This document shows, piece by piece, positions 50,558-60,308 of a stretch of DNA of 64,000 bases. Made by a program: the position numbers and the translations under genes. The notes beneath the pieces are model-generated. The model saw only the letters and a list, made by a program, of their open reading frames with translations, did no database searches and had not been told where the DNA came from. Numbering within the stretch: the first letter of the stretch is position 1; every line of letters begins with the position of its first letter. Source of the DNA: Pseudomonas fluorescens (GTDB taxonomy: Bacteria > Pseudomonadota > Gammaproteobacteria > Pseudomonadales > Pseudomonadaceae); NCBI RefSeq assembly GCF_001307155.1, contig NZ_CP012830.1, positions 1,240,001 to 1,304,000 of the forward strand, in the 5' to 3' direction.

Positions 50558-51238
50558 CTATTTGATATCGACTGATTGCCAGTCAGAGGCTTCGATCAGC
50601 CCCAGCAGTTTCGGCTGGGTTTGCGCGGTATCCAGCGTAAAAAACAGCGACGCGCCATACCCAGGGGTCGATGCTGGCAACTTCAGTTCTTTTTCCAGAT
50701 CCGCCATGCACTCGCTGTGGGTGACCAGCACCAGGTTACGGCCGGCGACCTTGTGCGCCAGCACGTCACGCAGCATCGTGCCTTTGCAGTTGAAGAGCCA
50801 ATCCTGGGCACTGCCGAGCGTATTGAACATATAGCGCGACGTTTGCGTGGTCCGCGTCAACGGACTGTTGTAGATGTCGGCGTTAGTCAGGCCCAGGTGT
50901 GCGAATTGCGAACCTATCCCGACAGCCACCGCACGCGCGCGTTCGGTAATGCCATCGGCACTGTCCAGGCAAGGGGCAGTGGAGTGGTCGCATCGCTCAA
51001 CGTGACGGATCAGCACAATCGTATCGCCCTTGGCCCAACTGGCCGCCAGGGCCTTGTCCCCGGCAATGTTGCCGTGGGCCAGGTCCGCCGGACCGACTGG
51101 GCGCAGCAGCCAGAATGCCAACGCGATAACAAAGAGTGATGCCAGTAGTGCAAGGGCAATGTATTTAGCGCGAGTGAGCCCACCCCGGTTCAGTGAACGC
51201 TTGATACCCGCAAAACCCAATCTTGACTCCACCTTCAC
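50558..51238 (-). CDS. Histidine phosphatase family protein (Ais/PmrG-like)
   Basis: About 226 residues from GTG 51238 (GAGG upstream). N-terminal membrane anchor IALALLASLFVIALAFWLL, then histidine-phosphatase (PGM-like) motif TIVLIRHVERCDHST (catalytic RH), NSPLTRTTQTSRYMF and LVLVTHSECMADLEKEL (second His). Resembles Ais/PmrG, a lipopolysaccharide core heptose phosphate phosphatase, which fits its convergent ArnT-like neighbour. A longer frame exists upstream, but its sequence is not protein-like. Confidence 0.85.
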   Translation of the reverse strand: MKVESRLGFAGIKRSLNRGGLTRAKYIALALLASLFVIALAFWLLRPVGPADLAHGNIAGDKALAASWAKGDTIVLIRHVERCDHSTAPCLDSADGITERARAVAVGIGSQFAHLGLTNADIYNSPLTRTTQTSRYMFNTLGSAQDWLFNCKGTMLRDVLAHKVAGRNLVLVTHSECMADLEKELKLPASTPGYGASLFFTLDTAQTQPKLLGLIEASDWQSVDIK

Positions 51239-51452
51239 ACTGCCTCGGACACACGAATACCCAATTGTACGGGCAACATTAAAAGTCGATGCGTAAGTAC
51301 CCAGTGAAATGAATGTGAAAAAATGCTCAACCGACAAGCATGCCCCGTATTTTCTTGTTACGAAAAACGTTTCAGCTATCGCGCCTGCCGCCGATACGCC
51401 CTCTACGAATACATTCTGCTGGCCTCCAAAAACAATAATCTTCCAGCCAACT

Positions 51453-51460
51453 GACGATAA
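51453..51460 (+). promoter_or_regulatory. Possible FliA (sigma-28) -10 element of the chemoreceptor
   Basis: GACGATAA (51453-51460), one base from the sigma-28 consensus GCCGATAA, about 30 bases upstream of the chemoreceptor ATG. The -35 (AATA at 15 bases upstream) is weak, so tentative. Confidence 0.3.
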
Positions 51461-51489
51461 GCAGCACAACGTTCCTGGAGGAATTTTTG

Positions 51490-53409
51490 ATGAATAGCTG
51501 GTTCGCCAACATCAGCGTCAACCTGAAGCTGAGCCTGGGTTTCGGCCTGGTGCTGGCCCTTACGTGCATTCTCGCCCTGACCGGCTGGACCAGCCTGGGT
51601 GGATTGATCGACCGCAGCAACTGGATGAGCGATATCACTCAGCTCAATGCGGGCCTGACCAAACTGCGGGTTACCCGTTTGCAGTACATGCTGGCCGCCG
51701 GCGACGAAACGGTGGCGCAGACCGTGCAAACCGCCCTCGACGGCTTCAAGGCCCAGCAGCAAAAACTGCTGTCGAGCCTCAAGAGCCCGGAAAACCTCAA
51801 GCTGCTCAATGAACAGGGCACAGTCATCGATGCCTACCAGCAATCGCTGAACAAAATGCGCAGCGCCTATCGGACCGTGAGCAGTGTGCGTCAGACCATG
51901 GGTGAGAATGCCGAAAGCGCCAACACGCTGATCAATGACATCGACACCCGTGTGCGCCAGATGCCCTTGAGCGATCAACGCTTCGAACAACTCCTGGCCA
52001 TCACCGAAGCCAAGGAACAGTTTCAGCTCGCCCGCTACGAGGTTCGCGGTTACATCGCTGACAGCAATCCGGCCACCGAGCAAAAAGCCTTCGCCCAGAT
52101 GGACGCGGCCATTGCCAGCCTGAAAACACTCAACACGCATTTCGCCGACAGCCAGCAAGATGCGTTGCGCCAATTGCAAAGCGCCTTGCTCAACTACCGC
52201 AACGCATTGCAGGCCTACAAAGCGGCCAACAATGACGCGGTGGTGGCTCGCCAGGAAATGACTGTCCAGGGCAATGACATCGTTACGCGCAGTGACGCGC
52301 TGTATCAGATCCAGCTGGATCGCCGTGACGCCGAAAGCACTCAGGCGCGCACCCTGCAACTGATCAGTACAGTGCTGGCATTGCTGGTTGGCGTTCTCGC
52401 GGCCGTGATCATCACCCGACAGATCACTCGCCCACTGCGCGAAACCCTGGCGGTGGTCGAACGCATCGCCGGCGGCGACCTGACCCATGATGTCCACGTC
52501 ACCCGTCGTGACGAACTTGGCGTATTGCAGCAAGGCATCGCACGGATGGGCGTCACCCTGCGCGAACTGATCAGCGGTATCCGCGACGGCGTCACCCAAA
52601 TCGCCAGCGCTGCGGAAGAGCTGTCGGCGGTGACTGAAGAAACCAGTGCCGGGGTCAACAGCCAGAAGATCGAAACCGATCAGGTTGCCACCGCCATGCA
52701 CGAAATGACCGCCACCGTGCAGGAAGTCGCGCGCAACGCCGAAGAAGCGTCGCAAGCGGCAGCAGCGGCTGACGGTGAAGCCCGCGAAGGCGATAAAGTG
52801 GTCAACGAAGCGATCGCTCAGATCGAACGCCTGGCCAGTGAAGTGGTGCGTTCCACCGAAGCCATGACCGTGTTGCAACAGGAAAGCGACAAGATCGGCA
52901 GCGTCATGGACGTGATCAAGGCAGTGGCCGAACAGACCAACCTGCTGGCGCTCAATGCTGCCATTGAAGCGGCACGCGCCGGTGAAGCCGGCCGTGGTTT
53001 CGCCGTGGTTGCTGACGAAGTGCGTGGCCTGGCCCAACGCACGCAGAAATCCACCGAAGAAATCGAAGGCCTGGTCGCCGGCCTGCAGAACGGCACCCAG
53101 CAAGTCGCCGCGGTGATGAACAACAGCCGCAGCCTCACCGACAGCAGCGTCGAGCTGACCCGCAAGGCCGGTGTATCACTGGAAAACATCACCCGCACGG
53201 TGTCGAACATCCAGTCGATGAACCAGCAGATCGCCGCCGCTGCCGAGCAGCAAAGCGCGGTGGCCGAAGAGATCAGCCGCAGCATCATCAACGTGCGCGA
53301 CGTCTCCGAGCAAACGGCCGCCGCCAGCGATGAAACTGCCGCGTCCAGCGTTGAATTGGCACGGCTGGGTAATCAGTTGCAGATGATGGTCAGCCACTTC
53401 CGCGTCTGA
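51490..53409 (+). CDS. Methyl-accepting chemotaxis protein with a long (HBM-type) periplasmic domain
   Basis: 639 residues. TM1 about 10-33 ([23 protein letters not shown]); a long periplasmic domain of about 250 residues, all helical, starting [31 protein letters not shown], in keeping with a helical bimodular (HBM) ligand-binding domain as in P. putida McpS, which is also 639 residues; TM2 [19 protein letters not shown] (about 293-311); HAMP ([18 protein letters not shown]); and a signalling domain with the conserved hairpin [46 protein letters not shown] preceded by GGAGGAA. HBM and McpS-type ligand identity are inference. Confidence 0.92.
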   Translation: MNSWFANISVNLKLSLGFGLVLALTCILALTGWTSLGGLIDRSNWMSDITQLNAGLTKLRVTRLQYMLAAGDETVAQTVQTALDGFKAQQQKLLSSLKSPENLKLLNEQGTVIDAYQQSLNKMRSAYRTVSSVRQTMGENAESANTLINDIDTRVRQMPLSDQRFEQLLAITEAKEQFQLARYEVRGYIADSNPATEQKAFAQMDAAIASLKTLNTHFADSQQDALRQLQSALLNYRNALQAYKAANNDAVVARQEMTVQGNDIVTRSDALYQIQLDRRDAESTQARTLQLISTVLALLVGVLAAVIITRQITRPLRETLAVVERIAGGDLTHDVHVTRRDELGVLQQGIARMGVTLRELISGIRDGVTQIASAAEELSAVTEETSAGVNSQKIETDQVATAMHEMTATVQEVARNAEEASQAAAAADGEAREGDKVVNEAIAQIERLASEVVRSTEAMTVLQQESDKIGSVMDVIKAVAEQTNLLALNAAIEAARAGEAGRGFAVVADEVRGLAQRTQKSTEEIEGLVAGLQNGTQQVAAVMNNSRSLTDSSVELTRKAGVSLENITRTVSNIQSMNQQIAAAAEQQSAVAEEISRSIINVRDVSEQTAAASDETAASSVELARLGNQLQMMVSHFRV

Positions 53410-53632
53410 CCTGCCAACCTTCAATACTCTCGGCCCGTAACGCGCCCATTCAGCCCCTTTCCTGCAACTGGTATGGGGGCTGAATACCGGCGTTCTCTCG
53501 ACGATAAATCCGAACAACGGATTGCTTTTTCGTACAGCCCAATCCCCAGCCAACCTACCGCGATTCCAGACTGACTCCTGTACGTTTTCTTCTGCCCAAG
53601 AACATTCCGTTCGAACAGGAGAATGACAACAC

Positions 53633-56194
53633 ATGGACGTAAGCAACGGCTCGCTGTTACACAGGTTGATTGACTCCCCAGGCAACGAAGACGAGACAAA
53701 AGCAGACTTCAAGACAGCCATGCAGCGCATGGGCTTTGAGTCGGTGTTCGACATTGTGCGCATGACCAAAGAGGAGTTCACCCTTGAACTCGCCAGGCAT
53801 ACCGACGCAAACGCCGAGCAGGCGTATGGCAACGCGCTGAGCTATGCCCGACAGATCAGCCGTCTGTATCAGGAGCATCAGCTGTCATCCGGCGATGCCA
53901 GTCGACGTGTTCGGCGCAGTGTTGGTACCGAGTCGACGTCAGGGCCCGCCACCTATCAAGCATTGTTCAACGAGAATTGGGAGCAGTTTTGCAAGGACGG
54001 TGATATCGCTGCAATCGACTCGCCAGTGGCCTATCTGCGAGCGCTGTATCTGTTTGCCGGACAACTGGAAAAATCGTCCACACACCCCGACAAGATCACC
54101 CTGGAGAAGAGGCGTCCGGACCTCAAAAACCTGACGCTGGATCACCAGAGTGCCTTCGCAGCAAAGCCGATGCTGAGCATCGTCAATGACACCTTGAGCA
54201 GTCATGTCCAGGAACACCTGAAAAAAACCAACAACACGAAGTCCGTTCACGAAGTATTGGCCTGCGAGCGCTACCCGCTCTCTCTGCCCTATGACCTTCA
54301 TCATCACCAGTGCTTGCTTGGGTTGGGTGCAGATAAACCGGCGCTGGGCGAGTTGAATTATCAGGTCAGTCTGAAACTGCCTTTTTTGCTCGACGAGTCT
54401 GAATACGGAAGCATTTCCAAGCCCTCTTCCGAGGCTCAGAGACTGATGTCCGGCCTGAGCCCGGAGCAGCAGAAGATACTGATCGAGCCACTCGACCCCG
54501 ATATAGAGGTGAAGGCTTACGGTACTAAAGTCTCCGATCCAAGGCTTAGCGTCGAGCGCTTCAAGGAGCTTACCGGGCTGACGATGGAGCAGATTGATCA
54601 GTTGCTGGCGCAGGGTAAACACCGTCCGAAAGCCTCAACCAACAGCCCGGGGGCCGGTCGTCATTTTTATGGCTGCGAGTACATCAACACGGCGTCAGCT
54701 CGCGACAAGATAATGGTGGTAGCGACGAGCCCCGCGACGTTCAATATCCTCCCCGTAATTTGTTTTGACGTCCTGTTGCGTATGGTCCGGCTGCAGCGCT
54801 GGACCGGTATCCCCGCGGCCGAACTGGACACACTGATCGTCAACGCCATGCACTCGGACGGCACGACATCACTGCCCGGCCTGAAATCACTGTGGCTCAA
54901 TCCAAACACCCTCCGTGTCCTGGGGGTGTATCGATACCTGAATCAGCGTTACGGCATCGCGCCCGAGGAGTTTGCTTCGCTACTGCACGACATGCCGACA
55001 TCCGCTTGCGGTGATCGTGCTCCGTTGTTCGATCAAGTGTTCAACCGCACTCAATTGCTCCCGAATCCTCTGCTGCAAAACGCGGGACAGGACATTGATA
55101 TCAAAGCCCCCAAATCGCAACCGAGCCTCAACTATCTCGGCGCGGGGTTGGGGCTGACCGTCACGCAAGACTCGCTGTTACTGCTCGCGGCACAGACCAA
55201 AGAACACCTTTCTTCGCTTAAACACGACTTACCCACGGTGTCTTCACTTTACCGCCAGGCCCGCATCGCACAGATGTTTGGCTTGTCGCCTGTCGAATGC
55301 ACAGAAATGGCGCGAACGCTGGGAGGGGAAGCGTTCTGCGAGCTGTTGGCTAAAGGTAAATTGAGCGACCCCTATAATCATTCAAGCGACATACTTGACG
55401 TATTGATGGCCATGGAATGGGCGGTTGACTGGCTCAAGCAAAACAACCGTGATGTGCTGCAATGGTGTCGCTTGTTCAGTTCAACGAAGGACGACTTACC
55501 GTTCCCCCCTGAGCTGGAGAGACGGCTGGAGACATTTCGAGCTGACACCACCCCTTCTGCTGACCATCAACAGCGCCTGGTGGAAACGCTGCTGCATGAC
55601 ATTGCCGACTTATCCGCCGAATACGTCCCCAGCGTGATGGCGATGGGCGACACCTCCACTATGGCAGTCGTCACGGAGATCAAAAATTTCTCGCCAGGAA
55701 AAATACCCCAATCGTTGGCGAAGGTCCTTCGCGCTGCCGGAGCCTGCAAGGGGCTGCACCTGAACAGCAGCACGCTACAGCAATTGATGAGTAATCCTGC
55801 GTGGCTCGCCTCGAACAGCCCAGGAACCCTGACACCTCAAACGCTGTACTTGCTCGAACGCTTCAGTCATTGCGCCCGCCATCAGCCGCAGTCAGAAGAA
55901 AACCTTTTGCATTACTTGCGTTTGGCGAATGAGGCCCCGGCGAAAGACTCCAACGGCCTGCTGGCCAACCTCCTGAACTGGAGCATCGAAGAGGTCAGTT
56001 GCCTGACCGCGCTATTAGGGCAAAACCGCGCCAGGACAATGGAGGAAGTGGATTGGATCATGCGCTGCCAAACGTGCTGCAAGCGCACAGGACTGTCGGC
56101 AAGCCTCCTGCTCAACGCTACGGCCCTGACAGCCGACAGCTCAACATCCGACTGGAAAACCGTGGGTGAAGCCGTGCTCGCTGCCCGTCATTGA
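53633..56194 (+). CDS. Insecticidal Tc toxin A, N-terminal half (TcaA-like, VRP1 domain)
   Basis: 853 residues, mostly alpha-helical, resembling TcaA of Photorhabdus and the N-terminal half of TcdA-type toxins. The VRP1 (Salmonella virulence plasmid 28.1-kDa) segment is seen in MGFESVFDIVRMTKEEFTLELARHTDANAEQAYGNALSYARQISRLYQEHQ (about 30-80) and in ...VAYLRALYLFAGQLEKSST.... In the toxin it forms the outer shell that surrounds the translocation channel. Ribosome binding site AGGAG 11 bases upstream. It ends 28 bp before the TcaB-like gene, forming an operon. The frame shows no obvious damage, so the split is native. Confidence 0.85.
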   Translation: MDVSNGSLLHRLIDSPGNEDETKADFKTAMQRMGFESVFDIVRMTKEEFTLELARHTDANAEQAYGNALSYARQISRLYQEHQLSSGDASRRVRRSVGTESTSGPATYQALFNENWEQFCKDGDIAAIDSPVAYLRALYLFAGQLEKSSTHPDKITLEKRRPDLKNLTLDHQSAFAAKPMLSIVNDTLSSHVQEHLKKTNNTKSVHEVLACERYPLSLPYDLHHHQCLLGLGADKPALGELNYQVSLKLPFLLDESEYGSISKPSSEAQRLMSGLSPEQQKILIEPLDPDIEVKAYGTKVSDPRLSVERFKELTGLTMEQIDQLLAQGKHRPKASTNSPGAGRHFYGCEYINTASARDKIMVVATSPATFNILPVICFDVLLRMVRLQRWTGIPAAELDTLIVNAMHSDGTTSLPGLKSLWLNPNTLRVLGVYRYLNQRYGIAPEEFASLLHDMPTSACGDRAPLFDQVFNRTQLLPNPLLQNAGQDIDIKAPKSQPSLNYLGAGLGLTVTQDSLLLLAAQTKEHLSSLKHDLPTVSSLYRQARIAQMFGLSPVECTEMARTLGGEAFCELLAKGKLSDPYNHSSDILDVLMAMEWAVDWLKQNNRDVLQWCRLFSSTKDDLPFPPELERRLETFRADTTPSADHQQRLVETLLHDIADLSAEYVPSVMAMGDTSTMAVVTEIKNFSPGKIPQSLAKVLRAAGACKGLHLNSSTLQQLMSNPAWLASNSPGTLTPQTLYLLERFSHCARHQPQSEENLLHYLRLANEAPAKDSNGLLANLLNWSIEEVSCLTALLGQNRARTMEEVDWIMRCQTCCKRTGLSASLLLNATALTADSSTSDWKTVGEAVLAARH

Positions 56195-56222
56195 CCCGTA
56201 CACCTCTATTCAAGGATCGAAT

Positions 56223-59200
56223 ATGACCGTTGCCATTAAAAAGCAGCTTGATGAACGCCTGCGCGATGCATTGTTGGCGCTGTATCTGAACAAAGTCGTG
56301 CCCGTCGACGCCACGGCAAAAAACCTCAAGCTCAAGACCGCCCAGGATCTCTACGAATACTGGTTACTCGATGTGCTGGTCAGCCAGGATGTGCCCACCA
56401 CCCCCGTGGCCTGTGCCATTGCCAGCCTGCAGCACTACATCAATCGCATTCTGATGAACATGGAGCCCGGTTATGACTCGGCAACCGATGCTCCCGAGCA
56501 TGTGCAGACATGGCGCAATGAGATGCACCAGTACCCAACCTGGGCCGCCCATCAAAAGCTGCAGTACTTCCCCGCGATTTATCTGGACCCCGGCCTGAGA
56601 AACAACAAGAGCGATAACTTCCAGCAACTGGAAAACGACCTCAGCCAAAACCGGATTCAACCCGATGCCGTTCAGACTGCCGTGCTGGCCTACCTGACCC
56701 GGTTCGAAGAAGTCGCCAACCTGAACATCCTCAATGGCTATATCGAGGGTGCAGATTTCGCCAACAGCACTTATTACTTCATCGCCAAATCCCGTAGCGA
56801 GAACACCTATTTCTGGCGTTCGCTGAACATGGCGCAACGCCCAGCCCAGACTGATCAACCCGACCCGTTCGCCTGGTCGGACTGGGAAAAAGCCGATGTG
56901 CCCATTCCGGATGACGCCATCGAGCATTCGATTCGCCCGGTCTGGTTCAACAATCGCCTGTTTGTCGTCTGGGCCGAATGCATTCATCAGGATCCTGCCG
57001 CCCACTCCAGCGAAAGCCAAACGACCAAGAACAATCCCCTGTTTCGGCTAAGCCTCAGCTACCGTAAACACGATGGCAGCTGGAGCACCGCGCGAACCTG
57101 CCTGCAGGGTTACGGCGACGATGTAACACTGCAAGACAAGGACTTGAGTTCAATCAAGTCGCTGACAGGTACTGTCGCCGTCCATCACCAGGAGAACTCG
57201 CAGGATTGTCTGATTATTGCCCTATACGTTAACCCGCAAGATGCCAAGGCCGACAACAGCTTTATCTTTCTGAAAACAGCCAGCGTCGACAAATACCTCA
57301 CGCACAGCCCAGGAGTATTCATTCCTAAAGAAGACACAGCAAAAAACCGACGGCATCTGCATTACACACTTACGCAAGATCTCTGCGTGCTTTCCAACAC
57401 GCACTCACTTCAACCAAAAATCTCTGCACAAGCAAGATCCAATGCACGCACAGCATTATTAAAGACTTCAATACCCATTGATTTAAAAGATAAAAATGTA
57501 GCGCCCATTGAAAAGCCCGACGAATTTACCGCCAACATAGTCTATGACCCAACCAAACCAACGCTTACCATGAGTCTTAAATTAAAGGAGGCACATTCCC
57601 TCAAAAGTGGCGATTCAATTAAATACGTTATATTACGGCCACTATCCGTTAGAGACTCCCAACGCGAACGTACCTCTTCGTCCAAGACCCTGCCTCACCT
57701 AGATAAAGAGTTTACAGCCACATTCGACACCGACCAAATCAAGACAGAAGGTGAACCTTTTTATTACGGATATTGCATTACTAACGACGCGGTAAAAAAA
57801 ACAGAAATTTACTATCTTGCTGCCATCAGACTCAGGATTCGCAACGATTTCCGCACTCCCACAATTAAACGTTCGGGCACGGTGCAGTTTCTCGACTTCT
57901 CGGAATCGACGATTTCGCACAGCGACGAAGGACTTCCCGGTCGTCAGCCAATCAGACTCAACACCGCATTCGCCGCAGAGTTGATCCAACGTACCGAAAA
58001 CAGTCTGGACAAACTGTTCAGTACGGAAACACAACGTCTGCCAGAGCCAAAAATTGCAGACACCGATTCCGGAACAACCATGGATTTCCACGGCCCTTAC
58101 GGTCGTTACTTCACAGAACTGTTCCTGTACCTGCCGTGGCTGATCGCCCATCGGTTGAACACAGAACACCAATACGACGAGGCCGAACGCTGGATTCGCT
58201 ATGCCTTCGATCCAGGCCGTAAGCAGTCCGGTTACTGGAATGCGGTCCCTCTGACCGGCCCCGATGTCCCCTCATATTCCAGCCAGGCACCTCACGATCC
58301 GCACCAGATCGCCCTTAGCCATCCTGTGCATTTTCGCAAGACGCTGTACTTCCTGTACCTCGACATTCTGATCAACCGAGGCGATGCCGCGTACCGCGAA
58401 CTGACACCCGATAGCCTCGGCGAGGCAAAGCGCTGGTATGTGCGGGCATTGGATCTGTTGGGGCCACGCCCGGTTGTTCAACAAGTCGATCAGTGGTCGG
58501 CTATCAGCCTGCAAGCGTTGAGCAAGGCACCCAGTAAAAGCCTGCGCACATTCGAAGATTCACTGATCCGTTCAACCCTGCAATTACGCGAAGGCAGTCC
58601 GCAGAAATCTTTACCTGCTATCGATACCCAGCATCTGCGTTTGCCGTTCAACCCGGAACTGCTCAAGCGCTGGGACATCGCCGAGAGTCGTTTGTACAAC
58701 CTGCGGCATAACCTCGACATCGTCGGCAAGCCCTTGCATTTGCCGTTATTCGCGGCGCCATTGGACCCTCGCGCCTTGCTCAGCGCCAATGCATTGAGCG
58801 CTTCAAGCGGCGGAGCTTCGAATCTGCCGAGCACACAAATCCCGCACTATCGCTTCACGGTCATGCACAGTCAGGCCCTGAGTGCAGTGGAAAGTGTCAA
58901 CCAGTTCGGCGCCACGCTGCTGTCGCTGATCGAGCGTAAAGAACAAACCCGGTTGCAGGAATTGCAGCAACAGCACGCCTGGGACCTGGCGAAAATGTCC
59001 GTCGACCTGCAAACCCAGGCGCTGCGCATCGACCGGCAAAACCGCCAGGCCCTGCTGGCCAGCAAAGCGATCGTCCGGGGCCGAATCAGCCACTATCAGC
59101 AGCTGCTGGAGAAGGATGTCACTCAAGAAGAAGCTGCCGCCAGCCAACTGTATTTGAGCAGCGGCGCATCCGAACTGGCGGCATCAGCCTCCCAGGTCGT

Positions 59201-60308
59201 CGCGGGCGGCATGATGATGGTCCCCAATATTTTTGGTTTCAGTAATGGTGGTAGCCGCTGGGAAGGCGGGATGCATGCCGCCACTGCGCTCGCACAAGGC
59301 TCCGCCATAGCGACTCGCACCGCGGCCAGCCATCTCGACCGTACGGCGCAATTCAGTCGTCGGCGGGAGGAGTGGACCCTGACCCGTGATCAGGCACAAC
59401 TCGAACTGGACCAGATCGACGCACAACTCGCGCACTTCACCGAGCAGGAAACCGCCACACGCCTGCAATTACGCCAGGCTGAAACAGCACTGAGCCAGAC
59501 CAAGGCCAGCTACGACTTCCTCAGCAAACGCTTTACCAAAGCGCAGCTCTACCAATGGCTCAACAGCCAGTTTGCCACGCTGTACTACCAGGCCTACGAC
59601 GCGACACTAGCCTTGTGCCTGGCCGCCGAAGCCTGCTGGCAATACGAGCGCGCCGACTTCAGCACGCGCTTTGTTCAACCCGGGACCTGGAACACAACTT
59701 ACCGTGGGCTTGGAGCAGGTGAGCAGTTGAAGCTGAGCCTGCTGAAAATGCAGGCCGAATATTTGCAGCGTAACGAGCGAGAACTGGAGATTCGTAAAAC
59801 CGTGTCGCTGCGTCAGATCAAAGACCAGGACAGCTCCAGCTCAATCAACAAAGAATGGAAGGACCTTCAAATCGATCTGAAGGATGGTATCTGTGATTTC
59901 GAACTGACCCACGCCATGTTCGAAGACGATTACAAAGACCAGAAGCATTACCTACGACGCATCAAGACCCTCAGCGTCTCCTTGCCAGTCCTCCTCGGCC
60001 CCTATGAAAACATCCGGGCAACGCTGACCCAGACCGCAAGCAAAGTGTTCATGTCTCCAGGTGACCAAGGACAGCTCATGGAAAACAAGCGAGCCAGCCA
60101 GCAAATCGCCCTTTCCACCGGAGTCGACGACAACGGCCTGTTCACCCTGAACTTCAACGATGAACGCTACCTGCCCTTCGAATACACCGGCGCCATCTCC
60201 ACATGGCGCCTGACCTTTCCCAATCCCGAAGCGCAGAAAGCCATGCTGGACTCACTGACCGACATCATCGTGCACGTGAGCTACACGGCCAGATCGGGAG
60301 GTGCGTAA
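56223..60308 (+). CDS. Insecticidal Tc toxin A, C-terminal half (TcaB-like)
   Basis: 1361 residues. N-terminal MTVAIKKQLDERLRDALLALYLNKVVPVDATAKNLK; neuraminidase-like region ANLNILNGYIEGADFANSTYYFIAKSRSENTYFWRSLN (about 175-213); then a variable AT-rich part (about residues 356-543); then the pore domain with coiled coils (SAVESVNQFGATLLSLIERKEQTRLQELQQQHAWDLAKMSVDLQTQAL) and the hydrophobic tip MMMVPNIFGFSNGGSRWEGG (about 1000-1020), and a C-terminal TcB-binding region (NFNDERYLPFEYTGAISTWRLTF). It completes TcA (TcaA + TcaB). Start ATG 56223; the frame extends further upstream. Its stop overlaps the next gene start (TAATG). Confidence 0.87.
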   Translation: MTVAIKKQLDERLRDALLALYLNKVVPVDATAKNLKLKTAQDLYEYWLLDVLVSQDVPTTPVACAIASLQHYINRILMNMEPGYDSATDAPEHVQTWRNEMHQYPTWAAHQKLQYFPAIYLDPGLRNNKSDNFQQLENDLSQNRIQPDAVQTAVLAYLTRFEEVANLNILNGYIEGADFANSTYYFIAKSRSENTYFWRSLNMAQRPAQTDQPDPFAWSDWEKADVPIPDDAIEHSIRPVWFNNRLFVVWAECIHQDPAAHSSESQTTKNNPLFRLSLSYRKHDGSWSTARTCLQGYGDDVTLQDKDLSSIKSLTGTVAVHHQENSQDCLIIALYVNPQDAKADNSFIFLKTASVDKYLTHSPGVFIPKEDTAKNRRHLHYTLTQDLCVLSNTHSLQPKISAQARSNARTALLKTSIPIDLKDKNVAPIEKPDEFTANIVYDPTKPTLTMSLKLKEAHSLKSGDSIKYVILRPLSVRDSQRERTSSSKTLPHLDKEFTATFDTDQIKTEGEPFYYGYCITNDAVKKTEIYYLAAIRLRIRNDFRTPTIKRSGTVQFLDFSESTISHSDEGLPGRQPIRLNTAFAAELIQRTENSLDKLFSTETQRLPEPKIADTDSGTTMDFHGPYGRYFTELFLYLPWLIAHRLNTEHQYDEAERWIRYAFDPGRKQSGYWNAVPLTGPDVPSYSSQAPHDPHQIALSHPVHFRKTLYFLYLDILINRGDAAYRELTPDSLGEAKRWYVRALDLLGPRPVVQQVDQWSAISLQALSKAPSKSLRTFEDSLIRSTLQLREGSPQKSLPAIDTQHLRLPFNPELLKRWDIAESRLYNLRHNLDIVGKPLHLPLFAAPLDPRALLSANALSASSGGASNLPSTQIPHYRFTVMHSQALSAVESVNQFGATLLSLIERKEQTRLQELQQQHAWDLAKMSVDLQTQALRIDRQNRQALLASKAIVRGRISHYQQLLEKDVTQEEAAASQLYLSSGASELAASASQVVAGGMMMVPNIFGFSNGGSRWEGGMHAATALAQGSAIATRTAASHLDRTAQFSRRREEWTLTRDQAQLELDQIDAQLAHFTEQETATRLQLRQAETALSQTKASYDFLSKRFTKAQLYQWLNSQFATLYYQAYDATLALCLAAEACWQYERADFSTRFVQPGTWNTTYRGLGAGEQLKLSLLKMQAEYLQRNERELEIRKTVSLRQIKDQDSSSSINKEWKDLQIDLKDGICDFELTHAMFEDDYKDQKHYLRRIKTLSVSLPVLLGPYENIRATLTQTASKVFMSPGDQGQLMENKRASQQIALSTGVDDNGLFTLNFNDERYLPFEYTGAISTWRLTFPNPEAQKAMLDSLTDIIVHVSYTARSGGA

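Noticed and set aside
51403..53103. Open frame of 566 codons on the minus strand opposite the chemoreceptor
   Set aside because: Mirrors the helical signalling domain; no start signals, no family.
53448..53485. Inverted repeat ATTCAGCCCC / GGGGCTGAAT after the chemoreceptor gene as a terminator
   Set aside because: Loop of 18 bases and no U-tract; too weak to call, though it may end the transcript.
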